A stretch of 64,000 bases of DNA from Candidatus Nitrosocosmicus sp. (lineage in GTDB: Archaea; Thermoproteota; Nitrososphaeria; Nitrososphaerales; Nitrososphaeraceae), in the NCBI GenBank assembly GCA_031177355.1, contig JAPSGR010000006.1:1-64000 (forward strand). Reading direction: 5' to 3'. Below are positions 18,527 to 28,306 of this stretch, one piece after another (the first letter of the stretch is position 1; each line of letters begins with the position of its first letter). A program made the translations under genes and the position numbers. The notes under the pieces were generated by a model. That model saw nothing but the letters and a program-made list of their open reading frames with translations. It did not search any database and was not told the DNA's origin.

Positions 18527-19597
18527 TTAGGTTATTGGATACCGCAATAATGCGATCACTCCACCCAAAGATGATACTCTTAATCCTAGATCTGTAGTTG
18601 AATCAGTGGCAAAAACCTTTGAGTTATTATACTCTATCTCATTCAAAAGTTTGATAAAATCCTCCTCCTTGATCTCCGCAAAAACCTTGTCTGAATAAAC
18701 CAATGCGTCAATAGCATTTAATGACTGTGCGTATGTTATCTCTTTAATTCCTATAGCATAACTTTTCTCTCCTTTGCTTATTTGTTGCATTATTTTATCA
18801 AGTATATTAGCAACCATAGCAATTTTGCTATTGGACATCAAATCCTTCATGGCTTGCGATCTCAAAAAGACAAAGATTCCGTCTTCACCGGAAGCTTCTA
18901 TTCCTTCAACTATACTAATATCCGCTCTCTGGTAAAATTCGTTTTTTTCTTTTAAATAGTTGTAAAGTCTCCTTTTTGTCTCTCCGGGACCAAAAAATAT
19001 TATCTTGATTCCTGGATCATCGAGATAGATGTCCATTCCAATCCTTATGCTTTCGAAATAGCTATTATTAGATTCATTTTTCCTATCTGCTGAATATCTT
19101 TTGCCGCTCTTCCCAGAATGTATGTTTGGTGTTGTTTTTAAATAAGTTCCAGTTAGACTTGCAATGGAAGCCTCTTGCGAATCTATGGACACTAGTAGAT
19201 ACTTGAATTTCAGGGTAGATTTTGACAATATTTTCATATAGTTTTCGTTCCACCTTGATTTTTCTAAGATTATAGTATCACTAATTTTTACCATAACCGA
19301 ATGATGTAGTCCTCTAGGTATATTTTCATTATTTGATGTGACAATGATTCCTGAAATTTTCAGTCTGTCGATTGCATCATCAAAACTAATTTTCTCTGCT
19401 CTTAAAACTATCCTGATTTTAATTCGTTCTCCCTTATCTGGCCTCGAAAATTCATTATCTTGTTTAATTACTCTCGTTGTGTCAGCAGTAATGTTATCAC
19501 CAACTTCAATTACTCTTCTCAAGCTAAATAGATCGTCTGGATCTTCTAAAGTTATGACTACTTTGTTTTCTGAATCTTTTGTTTTAGTTACTTTCAT
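18527..19597 (-). CDS. pelA: Pelota (Dom34) mRNA surveillance and ribosome rescue factor
   Basis: A 356-residue homologue of archaeal/eukaryotic Pelota, which enters the empty A site of stalled ribosomes and, with ABCE1 in archaea, splits them. The N-terminal domain has the pelota pattern EDPDDLFSLRRVIEVGDNI and RKxKIRIVLRAEKISFD-like text; the central domain has KSRWNENYMKILSKST; the C-terminal eRF1-like domain ends SSLGGVIALLRYP. The GGQ motif of eRF1 is absent, as expected. ATG at 19597. Confidence 0.93.
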   Translation of the reverse strand: MKVTKTKDSENKVVITLEDPDDLFSLRRVIEVGDNITADTTRVIKQDNEFSRPDKGERIKIRIVLRAEKISFDDAIDRLKISGIIVTSNNENIPRGLHHSVMVKISDTIILEKSRWNENYMKILSKSTLKFKYLLVSIDSQEASIASLTGTYLKTTPNIHSGKSGKRYSADRKNESNNSYFESIRIGMDIYLDDPGIKIIFFGPGETKRRLYNYLKEKNEFYQRADISIVEGIEASGEDGIFVFLRSQAMKDLMSNSKIAMVANILDKIMQQISKGEKSYAIGIKEITYAQSLNAIDALVYSDKVFAEIKEEDFIKLLNEIEYNNSKVFATDSTTDLGLRVSSLGGVIALLRYPIT

Positions 19598-19726
19598 TTT
19601 TATATATTTCCCAACTTATTATATTTCGAAACAACATTTGAGATCTCTAGTATCGTTCAATCCATCTTCTTGTTAACACTTGTGATTCCACAAAATTAAT
19701 CAATGCGTTATTGAATATCTTGTACG

Positions 19727-20014
19727 TCATTTTGCATTTCTTTCTTTATTTGTCTCCACTGAGAATTGTGCCTCGGGCCTTGGATGCGTAAATATTCCTG
19801 CTATTTTCTTTGCCTTAACAATTGTAATCTCTTTTAATTTTTTTTGCCATGAATTTTTCAACACCTTCAATATAAAGATCATCATATCCAGTTTGTCTTT
19901 CGGGTAAAAAATGTGGATCCTTATTATAGGTGATAGAGATAATAATTCGCAAGTGTCGAAAATAATAAATTTTCTGAAACTCTCTAGCAAGGATATAGTT
20001 TCTGAGTGTGCCAC
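19727..20014 (-). CDS. Hypothetical protein, doubtful
   Basis: A 95-residue frame in the 590-base gap between the pelota and TrmB-like genes. It is basic and helical with a hydrophobic middle (MMIFILKVLK) and shows no motif I know. The base composition is that of the surrounding noncoding DNA, and the start has no clear promoter or ribosome binding site. It may be a chance frame. Apart from it I see nothing in 19598-20191. Confidence 0.25.
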   Translation of the reverse strand: MAHSETISLLESFRKFIIFDTCELLSLSPIIRIHIFYPKDKLDMMIFILKVLKNSWQKKLKEITIVKAKKIAGIFTHPRPEAQFSVETNKERNAK

Positions 20015-20191
20015 TACTTTTCTAGAATAACTATTAATACAATGGATATATGTATTTGAAAAAAATTATTTTTATAAATTACAATGGACAAACTCTTCAC
20101 TCAAGATCTCCTTCATCTAATCAGTAGGGTTTTTCATGTCATTGTTTGTCCTCTTTACATTTGTATCATTCTGTTATAAAAATTTAGGTTA

Positions 20192-20965
20192 TCATTTTTT
20201 TGCATCTTGCCAGAGGTATTGGAAATAGTCTTTGGCGAAACTTGCTAATCCAGTATGCTCTGCCCAAATTGCTATAGTATCATAACTTGTACCATCTACT
20301 ACATCATTTTTTCCTTCCCCAAGTAGAATTAGTACATGTTTAGAGTCGCCAATCACTCCACCACCAAACATATCATTTTTTAGTCTTACTTCTGCTACCC
20401 TTGACATTGCTTTAACCGTGTCTCCATTAGTTTCATCCGAAGCTAAGATGATTATTTTTACTCCTTTATCTGATAATTCACGTAAAACTGGTTGAATAGA
20501 TCGCACTACATTTTCAGGAATTTTGGGAATTGCAATGAGTAGTTCTTCCTTCGTGGATTGAATTATTTCAGTCACTTTTATTGCAATATTATATAACCCA
20601 CTTACGACCCAAATATCTGGTTTTTCTTTCAAGCCTGTTTTCTCATATATCGGCATTAATTCATTAATTACAACATTCTTATTACTACGCAGATTGTTTT
20701 CCATCTCTATCATCATGGCTTCAACTGCATTCGATGGTGACTTTGGAAAAAAATTCTGTGGTCTTTGATTGTCTGAATAAATCCATCCTCTTACATACAA
20801 GCTGTTAAGAACATCATAAATTTTCGAGTAGGGAACACCAGATTTCTTACTGATCTCTGATGCGGTATTTGAGCCAGCAAATAATAACGAAGTATATACC
20901 CTGATTTCATAATTCGTTAACCCAAGGCTTTCCATAGATTTTTTGGCCTTGTCACTTATTTCCAT
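20192..20965 (-). CDS. TrmB-family transcriptional regulator
   Basis: 257 residues. Residues 8-75 are the TrmB-type winged helix (LGLTNYEIRVYTSLLFAGSNTASEISKKSGVPYSKIYDVLNSL); residues 80-110 carry a coiled-coil-like linker; the C-terminal part from about 125 looks like a TrmB ligand-binding, PLD-like domain (IQSTKEELLIAIPKI). TrmB proteins usually sense sugars or metabolites; the ligand here is unknown. It is divergent from the Tes-like radical SAM gene, with 130 bases between starts, and may control it. Confidence 0.88.
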   Translation of the reverse strand: MEISDKAKKSMESLGLTNYEIRVYTSLLFAGSNTASEISKKSGVPYSKIYDVLNSLYVRGWIYSDNQRPQNFFPKSPSNAVEAMMIEMENNLRSNKNVVINELMPIYEKTGLKEKPDIWVVSGLYNIAIKVTEIIQSTKEELLIAIPKIPENVVRSIQPVLRELSDKGVKIIILASDETNGDTVKAMSRVAEVRLKNDMFGGGVIGDSKHVLILLGEGKNDVVDGTSYDTIAIWAEHTGLASFAKDYFQYLWQDAKK

Positions 20966-21095
20966 AACTTTAAGTGACTAGTCTAATCTTGGATATTAAA
21001 TCTTTCATCAAAAATTGATTTACTAACTAAACACCGTAGTATTTGTGAGATCATGTTTATAAAGTTAATTAAATTTAGTATTAGAGGTCAACATT

Positions 21096-22805
21096 ATGGA
21101 TTTAATACAAATTTCCAATTTAACTAGTAAAACTATTGGTTCAAAACGTACCATTAGATATACTCAAAGTATTTGCCCCGATTGCAATATGATTCTTGAC
21201 GCTGAGGTATTTGAAAGAGAAGGAAAAGTTTTCATGACAAAAACTTGTCCGAGCCACGGTGAATGTGAGGAATTATACTTTGGTTCTTTTGAGATGTATC
21301 AGAAATTCAGTACGTATTGGATGGATGGAAAAGGTGCACAAGCACCAAATGTAATGGTAGATAAATGTGCTTGTCCTACAAATTGTGGTTTATGTACAAA
21401 CCATCTTTCACACTCTGGACTAGCCAACATGATAGTAACAAATAGATGCGATCTTACCTGTTGGTATTGTTTCTTCTATGTTAAGAAAGGATTAGAAGGA
21501 GCGTATTTGTATGAACCATCTCATGAACAAGTTCGTGCAATGATGAAAACCTTAAAGGCTGAGAGACCAATTGCAGGAAATTCGATTCAAATTACTGGTG
21601 GTGAACCAATGCTAAGAGATGATATTACAGAACTAATCAAAATTATGAAAGAAGAGGGAGTAGATCATGTGCAACTAAATACTAACGGTATAAAATTGGC
21701 ATTATCACCCGAAACAATGAGGCAAGTGAGGATGTCTGGTGTTAGTAATCTGTATCTATCTTTTGATGGTGTAACAGCCAGAACAAATCCCAAAAATCAC
21801 TGGGAGGTCCCATATACATTGGAATCCGCCAGAAAATGTGGCATGACGGTTGTGTTTGTTCCAACAGTAATTAAATCGATAAATGATCACGAATTAGGTG
21901 GCATAATTAGATTTGCTCAAAAAAATATGGATGTAGTACATGCTGTAAATTTCCAGCCTGTTTCTCTGACGGGTAGAATGAGTAAAAAGGAGCGAGAAAA
22001 ATATAGGATTACTATACCGGACTGTATTGAAAGAATCGAGGAACAAACGAATGGCGAAATTTCCAAAGATGGTTGGTTTCCAGTTCCTTCATGTATGCCA
22101 CTAACTAATGTGATTGAAGCATTCAGTAAAAAGCCTAAATATGAACTATCAATTCATTTCGCTTGTGGTGCAGGAACCTATGTATTTGAAGATGTGCAAA
22201 CTAAAAAGCTAACTCCTCTGACATCTTTTGTGGATATAAAAGGACTATTAGAATACTTTGAGGAGAAAACTGAAGAGATCAAATCTGGATCAAATAGATA
22301 TTGGACGATGCTAGAAGTAATACGAAAACTGAATCAATTTGTTGATCGCAATAAACAGCCATACGGACTTGATCTAGGACGTATGTTTTCAAGTATTCTT
22401 CTTAAACAGAATTTCGATTCTGTTGGTTCATGGCATGTCAGATCCTTATTCTTGGGGATGATGCATTTTCAAGATAAGTATAATGAAGATTTAGAGCGAT
22501 TACAAAGATGTGATATTCACTATTTGACACCTGATTTGCGTATAGTACCTTTCTGTGCATTTAACGTGATACCCGAATGGTATCGTGATAGAATACAGAA
22601 GAAATACAGTATACCGGTTGAAGAATGGGAAAAGGAACACGGACAAACGTTAGAAGCCGGGTTATACCGTGGCATTATGAGAAAAGGCAAATCAGAAGCA
22701 CAGATGGGATGTGCCATGTCAGAGATGCATAAGGCAGCCGCAGAAGCACAAGCTGATGAGAATCATAAAGGTATTGAACTTAGAAACGGTATGGCAGGTG
22801 CCTAA
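21096..22805 (+). CDS. tes: Radical SAM protein of the tetraether lipid synthase (Tes) type
   Basis: 569 residues. The N-terminal zinc/rubredoxin-like sites are CPDC (27-30), CPSHG (51-55) and CPTNCGLC (93-100), then the radical SAM cluster motif C118-x3-C122-x2-C125 (NRCDLTCWYC), GGEP (168-171), and a C-terminal cluster around CDIHYLTPD and VPFCAFN. This multi-cofactor layout is that of Methanocaldococcus Tes, which joins archaeol chains into GDGT tetraether lipids, the main membrane lipids of Thaumarchaeota. Related paralogues with other substrates exist, so the reaction is an inference. A TATA-like TTTATAAAG lies at 21056-21064. It is divergent from the TrmB regulator. Confidence 0.78.
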   Translation: MDLIQISNLTSKTIGSKRTIRYTQSICPDCNMILDAEVFEREGKVFMTKTCPSHGECEELYFGSFEMYQKFSTYWMDGKGAQAPNVMVDKCACPTNCGLCTNHLSHSGLANMIVTNRCDLTCWYCFFYVKKGLEGAYLYEPSHEQVRAMMKTLKAERPIAGNSIQITGGEPMLRDDITELIKIMKEEGVDHVQLNTNGIKLALSPETMRQVRMSGVSNLYLSFDGVTARTNPKNHWEVPYTLESARKCGMTVVFVPTVIKSINDHELGGIIRFAQKNMDVVHAVNFQPVSLTGRMSKKEREKYRITIPDCIERIEEQTNGEISKDGWFPVPSCMPLTNVIEAFSKKPKYELSIHFACGAGTYVFEDVQTKKLTPLTSFVDIKGLLEYFEEKTEEIKSGSNRYWTMLEVIRKLNQFVDRNKQPYGLDLGRMFSSILLKQNFDSVGSWHVRSLFLGMMHFQDKYNEDLERLQRCDIHYLTPDLRIVPFCAFNVIPEWYRDRIQKKYSIPVEEWEKEHGQTLEAGLYRGIMRKGKSEAQMGCAMSEMHKAAAEAQADENHKGIELRNGMAGA

Positions 22806-22942
22806 ATTTTATTTTCCTCTTTATGAATTCTGAATATTGTTGAAGGTCGATCTCTAAACTTTTAAGAAAACCTCCCACTTATTTTTACATATGTTTTTGT
22901 AGAAAATTTTAAATAGCTTGAAACTGTAGTATAGTATGTAAA

Positions 22943-23365
22943 ATGCCGTCATCATCAATAAATGCCATAACCCGTATGAGTGCAACACTAAAGGATCTGT
23001 TTATTTACATTTATGATTTATCACCATTGGATATGGATCTTTTGCTTACCCTGATCGCACATAATAATAAACAAATGACATTAGAGGATTTATCTAAAGC
23101 TGTGAATCGAGATAAAAGTACTGTTTTTCGATCCTTACAGAAATTAACAGGATTGGGAATATGTGTAAAAGAAAGTCGAACTCTGAAAGAGGGAGGACAT
23201 TTTCATGTTTATTCTGCAATATCTAAAGAAATTTTTAAACTCGAAACAGAAAAACGTGTTAAAGAATTAGAACAGAGTTTGAGAAGAATACTAAAGAAAT
23301 TTGAAGATGATCTTGAAATAATGCTGGATGATGTATTTGATACTAAAAAGAAAATAGTAAAGTAA
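22943..23365 (+). CDS. Winged-helix regulator (MarR/TrmB-like)
   Basis: A 140-residue DNA-binding protein. Residues about 27-100 form a winged helix: LDMDLLLTLIAHNNKQMTLEDLSKAVNRDKSTVFRSLQKL, with recognition helix DKSTVFRSLQ, then a wing (KESRTLKEGGHFHVYSAI). The C-terminal helix from 105 (KRVKELEQSLRRILKKFEDDLE) is a likely dimer coiled coil. The histidine kinase gene begins 18 bases after its stop, so these are probably cotranscribed and may form one signalling unit. Confidence 0.82.
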   Translation: MPSSSINAITRMSATLKDLFIYIYDLSPLDMDLLLTLIAHNNKQMTLEDLSKAVNRDKSTVFRSLQKLTGLGICVKESRTLKEGGHFHVYSAISKEIFKLETEKRVKELEQSLRRILKKFEDDLEIMLDDVFDTKKKIVK

Positions 23366-23383
23366 ATAAAATAGCTACATTAC

Positions 23384-24910
23384 ATGGATTTCAATTTAGC
23401 TAACATATTTGAAAAGCTAAATGGAGAAAAATTTGATATAGTATTAAATTCTTATTACTCCTTTATCTTTCTTAAGAAAAACTCTTTTCATGATATTCTC
23501 AAATCTATGAATTCAGCCTCTATAAGAATATTAATTTCATGTAAGAACAATGATCAGTATGAATCAATAGTTGATTTTCTTAGACCATTTAAGTATATAT
23601 CTGTCAAGAACAGTTTGACACCTCTTGCATTTAATGAACATATGATTACAATTATCGTTAACCCGTTTCGAGTCTATTTCTTTAAAATCCATTATGATTC
23701 AGATGAACGCGTATTTAGTTGCAGACTATCAGAATCACTAAAAGGAGATATTGTTAATTTTTTTTATTCTCTCTTTGAGAATACCTGGACTGCACTGGAG
23801 AAGAATAATATCCTAGAAAAAAGGAATATATTTCAACAAGATTTTGTAGATATAGCTTCACATCAGCTTAGAAATCCTATACTACCAATAATAGGCTTTT
23901 CTAAAACACTTAAATCAAAAATTAAAGATCCGGATATGTTGGATTATCTTAATATTATAATTAAGAATGCTGAAAAATTAAAAAATATTGCAAATGAAAT
24001 CCTAGACATATCTAAAATTGAAGCAAACCCGTTAAAATTGGATTATGAAATTTTTGATCTATGTGAACTTTTAGAAACTATTGCGGGAGAGTATAATCAA
24101 TTTTCCAAGAGGGACTCTGCAGGAATTAATTTTATTTTTCATGGCGCATCTAATCTTCTAATAGAAGCAGACAAGGAATATGTTAAGCAAGCTTTTGAAA
24201 ATATACTAAACAATTCCTATTTTTTTACCAAAAAAAATGAGGGAAATCGGATTATGATTAGTGTTTATGATGGTGATGAAGGTAATTATGCATCAGTTTT
24301 GATCGAAGACGAAGGACCAGGTATAACAGACGATGACCCTGAGAGAGTTTTTACGAAATTCTATCCAAATTCAGGTGGTGCAGGACTGGGATTGTTCATT
24401 TCAAAAAAAATTATTGAAATACATGGTGGTAACATTACGGTAGGCAATCGAATAGATGATATCGGTGCGAAATTTTTAATTCAAATTCCATTAAAGGGGG
24501 TGAATATACCTTTTCATGCCCTTAGGAGCAAATCCTCTAATGAAAATCTCAAATTGTTGATCATCGATGAGTTTTCAGAAAACTTGAAGGCGGTAAAAGA
24601 ATCAATTGTTAATTTAGGGTATGAAATTGATTATTTTGAAGATCCTTACACAGCTATTGAGAACTTTACTCCCGGAAAATATTCCTTAGTTTTTTTGGGA
24701 ATCAATATCAAGGGTTTGGATGGGTTTGATCTTTATGATGATTTGAAGAAAAGGGATAAGAAAATAAAAGGATATTTCATGTCCTCAAGCAAAATAAATA
24801 AAGAGGCAATGGAATTACTCAACAAGAATATGATGTACGACCATTTCATTTTCAAACCACTTTCCATTAATTCATTTGTAAGAATTCTTCAAAATGAGCA
24901 AATGAGTTAA
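23384..24910 (+). CDS. Cytosolic histidine kinase with C-terminal pseudo-receiver
   Basis: 508 residues and no membrane segment. Residues 1-135 are an unassigned input domain; HisKA follows with the phosphorylated histidine H160 (DIASHQLRNPI), then the ATPase domain with the N box (ENILNNS, 272-278), G1 (DEGPGI, 309-314) and G2 (GGAGLGLF, 331-338). Residues 388-500 have the receiver fold: LLIIDEFSEN (acid pair D395, E396) and a lysine at 491 (FKPLS). At the phosphoacceptor position the chain reads LVFLGIN, so the aspartate is a glycine (G439). It is followed by a stand-alone response regulator that is intact. Confidence 0.9.
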   Translation: MDFNLANIFEKLNGEKFDIVLNSYYSFIFLKKNSFHDILKSMNSASIRILISCKNNDQYESIVDFLRPFKYISVKNSLTPLAFNEHMITIIVNPFRVYFFKIHYDSDERVFSCRLSESLKGDIVNFFYSLFENTWTALEKNNILEKRNIFQQDFVDIASHQLRNPILPIIGFSKTLKSKIKDPDMLDYLNIIIKNAEKLKNIANEILDISKIEANPLKLDYEIFDLCELLETIAGEYNQFSKRDSAGINFIFHGASNLLIEADKEYVKQAFENILNNSYFFTKKNEGNRIMISVYDGDEGNYASVLIEDEGPGITDDDPERVFTKFYPNSGGAGLGLFISKKIIEIHGGNITVGNRIDDIGAKFLIQIPLKGVNIPFHALRSKSSNENLKLLIIDEFSENLKAVKESIVNLGYEIDYFEDPYTAIENFTPGKYSLVFLGINIKGLDGFDLYDDLKKRDKKIKGYFMSSSKINKEAMELLNKNMMYDHFIFKPLSINSFVRILQNEQMS

Positions 24911-24967
24911 ATTTTTTGTTTATACAATAGCAAAATTTTATTATTTGTTTGGACTAACTGGGTCAAT

Positions 24968-25549
24968 ATGAATATTCTAATCATTGAAGATGATGATGAT
25001 ATATGTCAATTATATTCTATATGGTTAGAGGAAAATAAACATGATTATATAATTGCAAAAAACTATGAAGATGGAATATTGGAGTATGAGAAATCAATTC
25101 TTAAAGATGATGAAGATTACATACCTCATAATAACTCATTTGACTTGGTAGTATTAGATTATGATCTGCCTTCAAAGAACATTGCCACAAATCAAAATGG
25201 TCTACATATAGCTAAAGAGATTTTAGAATTGAGGAATGACCAAAGAATAATGTTTGCATCGGCATGGCCGAAAAAGGCATTTATTGAATACGTTTCCACA
25301 CTAAAAAGTGTACCTGAGGTCCTTCCAAAACCATTCGAAAAAGAAGAATTCATTAATCTAGCAGAAAAAATTAATTTGTATGATATTGCAAAAAAATTTA
25401 CTAAACAACTTAGAGAAATGAAAAATCCTAATAGTCCAACTGTGGATATCAAATCTTTAGAATCGTTATTTAAACTTATGAATAATGCTAGACGAGAATT
25501 TTTACATAAGGATGAAAAAAATGATGATGAATCTGATATAATTGAATAA
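24968..25549 (+). CDS. Stand-alone response regulator (receiver domain)
   Basis: 193 residues. Residues 1-130 are a receiver: acid cluster EDDDD (7-11), phosphoacceptor D64 in VVLDYDLP, and K121 in LPKPF. An acidic insertion (KDDEDYIPHNN, 46-56) lengthens the loop before the phosphorylation strand. The remaining 60 residues are charged and hold no known output domain. The gene starts 57 bases after the kinase and is the likely phosphorylation partner of that kinase, whose own receiver cannot accept phosphate in the usual way. Confidence 0.9.
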   Translation: MNILIIEDDDDICQLYSIWLEENKHDYIIAKNYEDGILEYEKSILKDDEDYIPHNNSFDLVVLDYDLPSKNIATNQNGLHIAKEILELRNDQRIMFASAWPKKAFIEYVSTLKSVPEVLPKPFEKEEFINLAEKINLYDIAKKFTKQLREMKNPNSPTVDIKSLESLFKLMNNARREFLHKDEKNDDESDIIE

Positions 25550-25591
25550 AATTTAATAAAGTTTAATTTAAAGAACTATAAAACTCCTTTT

Positions 25592-26452
25592 GTGTCTTCG
25601 ATGAAATATGTTCAAATAGACTTATCTAATGATATTGCAATCGTGAAAATAAATAGACCTGAAGCCTTGAATGCAATGAATTTGGATGTTATAGCCGAGT
25701 TGAATAGGGCGATTGATATAATTTCTGCAGATGACGGAATCAAAGTACTTATTATCACTGGAGCAGGCGAACGCTCATTCTGTGCAGGTGCTGATATTTC
25801 GTATATGGTAAACATTGATGCAGTAACTGCTGAAAAGTATGCATCATCAGCCCAGAGCATGCTAAATAAACTTGAAAAAATGGAGAAACCTGTAATAGCT
25901 GCAATAAATGGGTTTGCTCTAGGCGGTGGATGCGAACTTTCACTTGTGTGTGACATTAGATTCGCCTCTGAAAATGCAAAAATTGGGCAACCCGAGGTAA
26001 CAATTGGTATACCTCCCGGCTGGGGTGGAACTCAACGGCTTTTAAGAATAATTGGACCTGCTAAGGCCAAGGAAATGATCTTTACTGGGAAAATGCTGTC
26101 TTCTCAAGAAGCACAAGACATTGGATTAGTAAATCAAGTAATTTCTCTCTCGGATAGTGAAAAATCTAATTTAGATCAATCTGTCGATCAAACTAACGAG
26201 AAGGAGAAAAACATTGCTCTTTCAAAAATGCTTAATAAGAAACTTTTAGAACACTCGATATCATTTGCTAAGGAGATTACCAAAAATAGCTTTAATGCTG
26301 TTAAGATAAGTAAAATGTTGATCAATAAAGGAATGGATGCTGATATCGATACTGGATTGCGGTTAGAAATCTATGGCTGGGCATTATGTTTTGCTCACGA
26401 GGATAGGCATAAAATGATGTCTTCATTTCTAAATAAAAGTACTAAAAAGTAA
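25592..26452 (+). CDS. Enoyl-CoA hydratase/crotonase family protein
   Basis: 286 residues. Crotonase fold: NRPEALNAMN, AFCAGAD-like text as RSFCAGADISYM (oxyanion hole), GFALGGGCELSLVCDIRFAS and IGQPEVTIGIPPGWGGTQRL, with two glutamates (in CELSL and QPEVT) where active hydratases have catalytic acids. An extra loop rich in Ser, Asp and Lys occurs near 185-205. In Nitrosopumilus a crotonase acts as 3-hydroxypropionyl-CoA dehydratase and crotonyl-CoA hydratase of the 3HP/4HB carbon-fixation cycle; this protein could fill that role, which is inference. Start is GTG 25592 or ATG 25601. Confidence 0.88.
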   Translation: MSSMKYVQIDLSNDIAIVKINRPEALNAMNLDVIAELNRAIDIISADDGIKVLIITGAGERSFCAGADISYMVNIDAVTAEKYASSAQSMLNKLEKMEKPVIAAINGFALGGGCELSLVCDIRFASENAKIGQPEVTIGIPPGWGGTQRLLRIIGPAKAKEMIFTGKMLSSQEAQDIGLVNQVISLSDSEKSNLDQSVDQTNEKEKNIALSKMLNKKLLEHSISFAKEITKNSFNAVKISKMLINKGMDADIDTGLRLEIYGWALCFAHEDRHKMMSSFLNKSTKK

Positions 26453-26476
26453 CTCATATTTTGTTACTTGCTTTTT

Positions 26477-27460
26477 TTATTTTGTCGAAATTATTTTTGA
26501 TCCATTACTCGGTTTAGTTAGGTATGTTTCGCAGTCAATGTCTAATTTCTTATACTCTTCTCTCATAACCTCTGCTAAATGCAATCCCTTTTTTGTTGAA
26601 TTCAAGAAGGCAATACTCGAAGGCCCAGCTCCGCTGATTGTGAAAGCCATTGCTCCCTCCTCCATTGATCTATTTTTTATTTTATCATAACCTGGAATCA
26701 TTTTTTTCCTGGCGGGTTCTATTATACAATCATTAATTCCGTTACAAATCATCTGTATATCACGGCTGTAAAATCCTGCAACTATTGAACACGCATTCGC
26801 AATATTGTGAACAGCTTTTTCTAGAGGTACATTCTTTGGAATAACCCCTCTGGAAACTTCTGTCTTCATCTTTGGAACGTTAATTAGAGGTACACAGACA
26901 ACGGCAATTAGGTTATTCGGTGATTTTATTTTGATGAATTCTAGTCTTGGATATGTCTTTACTATTACGAAATTTCCAAACAGTGAACCAGCTATGTTAT
27001 CATAATGCTTTACTCCTGCACTAGCTAACTCGCCTTCTGCAGAATAATCTAATAATCTCGTTTCGTCCATCTCTAATCCAAACAAACAATTAAAAGAAAT
27101 TGCAGTAGCCACTGCTGATGCAGCACTGCTTCCCATTCCATAACCGACTGGTATATTTTTTTCTATTTCTAACAAAAAATTATAACTGTAGAGATCATAA
27201 TCAGAAATGATTTTTCTTGCTACTATGCCTGCTGTATTATGATCAGGGTTTTTTGGAATATTCTCGTTCCTATTGCCTTTTATATTTATCTCTAAATTTT
27301 TCTTACTTGGCTTTGGCCTTTTATCTACCTTTACAGTAACGATATCCTCCAGGGCATCCAAACCTAATCCAAATACATCATATCCTGGACCCAAATTTGC
27401 AGTAGAAGCTGATGCACTAGCAGTACATTCGATAAATTCTGGATTTATATTAGTTTTCAT
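26477..27460 (-). CDS. thrB: Homoserine kinase
   Basis: Phosphorylates homoserine on the way to threonine. GHMP-kinase family, 327 residues: SASASTANLGPGYDVFGLGLD at the N-terminus, the ATP loop PVGYGMGSSAASAVA (about 106-120), and AFTISGAGPSSIAF near 285 (third motif). The start ATG at 27460 lies two bases behind the stop of the GPN-loop GTPase gene upstream, so the two are cotranscribed. GHMP paralogues such as mevalonate kinase are excluded by the homoserine-kinase-like N-terminus and motifs, although the assignment rests on similarity alone. Confidence 0.9.
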   Translation of the reverse strand: MKTNINPEFIECTASASASTANLGPGYDVFGLGLDALEDIVTVKVDKRPKPSKKNLEINIKGNRNENIPKNPDHNTAGIVARKIISDYDLYSYNFLLEIEKNIPVGYGMGSSAASAVATAISFNCLFGLEMDETRLLDYSAEGELASAGVKHYDNIAGSLFGNFVIVKTYPRLEFIKIKSPNNLIAVVCVPLINVPKMKTEVSRGVIPKNVPLEKAVHNIANACSIVAGFYSRDIQMICNGINDCIIEPARKKMIPGYDKIKNRSMEEGAMAFTISGAGPSSIAFLNSTKKGLHLAEVMREEYKKLDIDCETYLTKPSNGSKIISTK

Positions 27461-27462
27461 TA

Positions 27463-28221
27463 TTACTTTTGTTCCTCTTCTCCAAGAGTCAATATTCTTG
27501 ATAATGCTGCCGATAAATTTACCATTCCATTCATAGTAATATTTGACATTGCAATAGGACTGACCATGTTTCCACTCTTATAAAGTGTTTTTATAATGTC
27601 TTTACTGAGCAAAGATTGTTCAGTATCTTTTTCAAGACTTAAAGAATTTTGAAGTGTGGTTATCGAACTAGACCAATTTAAAATCTCTGGTAATTTATCT
27701 ATTATTTTATCTCTTTTTGTAAGCACATTAATTTGTGGAATGTTTAAACGTAATTTGATTGATTGGGACAAAAACATTAATGAAACGAAACTAATAGGGG
27801 ATGTTGCTAAGGTTCCATCCATGGTAAATAACGCTACTTTAGTATCTGAATAAAAATTTGAAACGAAATAAGGGCCACTAGATCTGAAGGCAAATAGTTC
27901 TATTTGTCCAGGTGTATCAATTATTACATAATCGGGATTAAATTCTTGAACTTCTTTTTGAATTTCATCTACTTTTGTTGAAATCAAGTCGTTGGCCAGT
28001 ATCAGGGAGCCATTTGGTCCCAAATTGTAATCTTCCATTATTGAATAAAAATCAATAAATTCTCTCACATCGATATCTGGGTCATAATGTAATTTGGATA
28101 CCCCAGGATCCAAGTTAATCGAAATAGGTACAACGTCATTACTATGATACCATTCCAATAATCTTGCTGTTAGTAATGATTTTCCTGAGCCTGCTGTACC
28201 AGTGATGAAAATAGTATGCAT
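27463..28221 (-). CDS. GPN-loop GTPase
   Basis: 252 residues of the GPN/XAB1 family. Walker A GTAGSGKS (residues 7-14), the GPN insertion motif in NLGPNGSLI (about 69), switch II as IIDTPGQIELF, and the base-recognition NVLTKRDKI (TKRD). In eukaryotes GPN proteins help assemble RNA polymerase II; the archaeal single form is less understood. Start ATG at 28221. Cotranscribed with thrB downstream, a link with no obvious meaning. Confidence 0.93.
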   Translation of the reverse strand: MHTIFITGTAGSGKSLLTARLLEWYHSNDVVPISINLDPGVSKLHYDPDIDVREFIDFYSIMEDYNLGPNGSLILANDLISTKVDEIQKEVQEFNPDYVIIDTPGQIELFAFRSSGPYFVSNFYSDTKVALFTMDGTLATSPISFVSLMFLSQSIKLRLNIPQINVLTKRDKIIDKLPEILNWSSSITTLQNSLSLEKDTEQSLLSKDIIKTLYKSGNMVSPIAMSNITMNGMVNLSAALSRILTLGEEEQK

Positions 28222-28306
28222 TTAAATAATCTTCAAACGTTATTCTAATTTTATTGTTATACTTGATTGATTATTATATTCCTTCCTTTGATTTAGTTAA
28301 CATACA

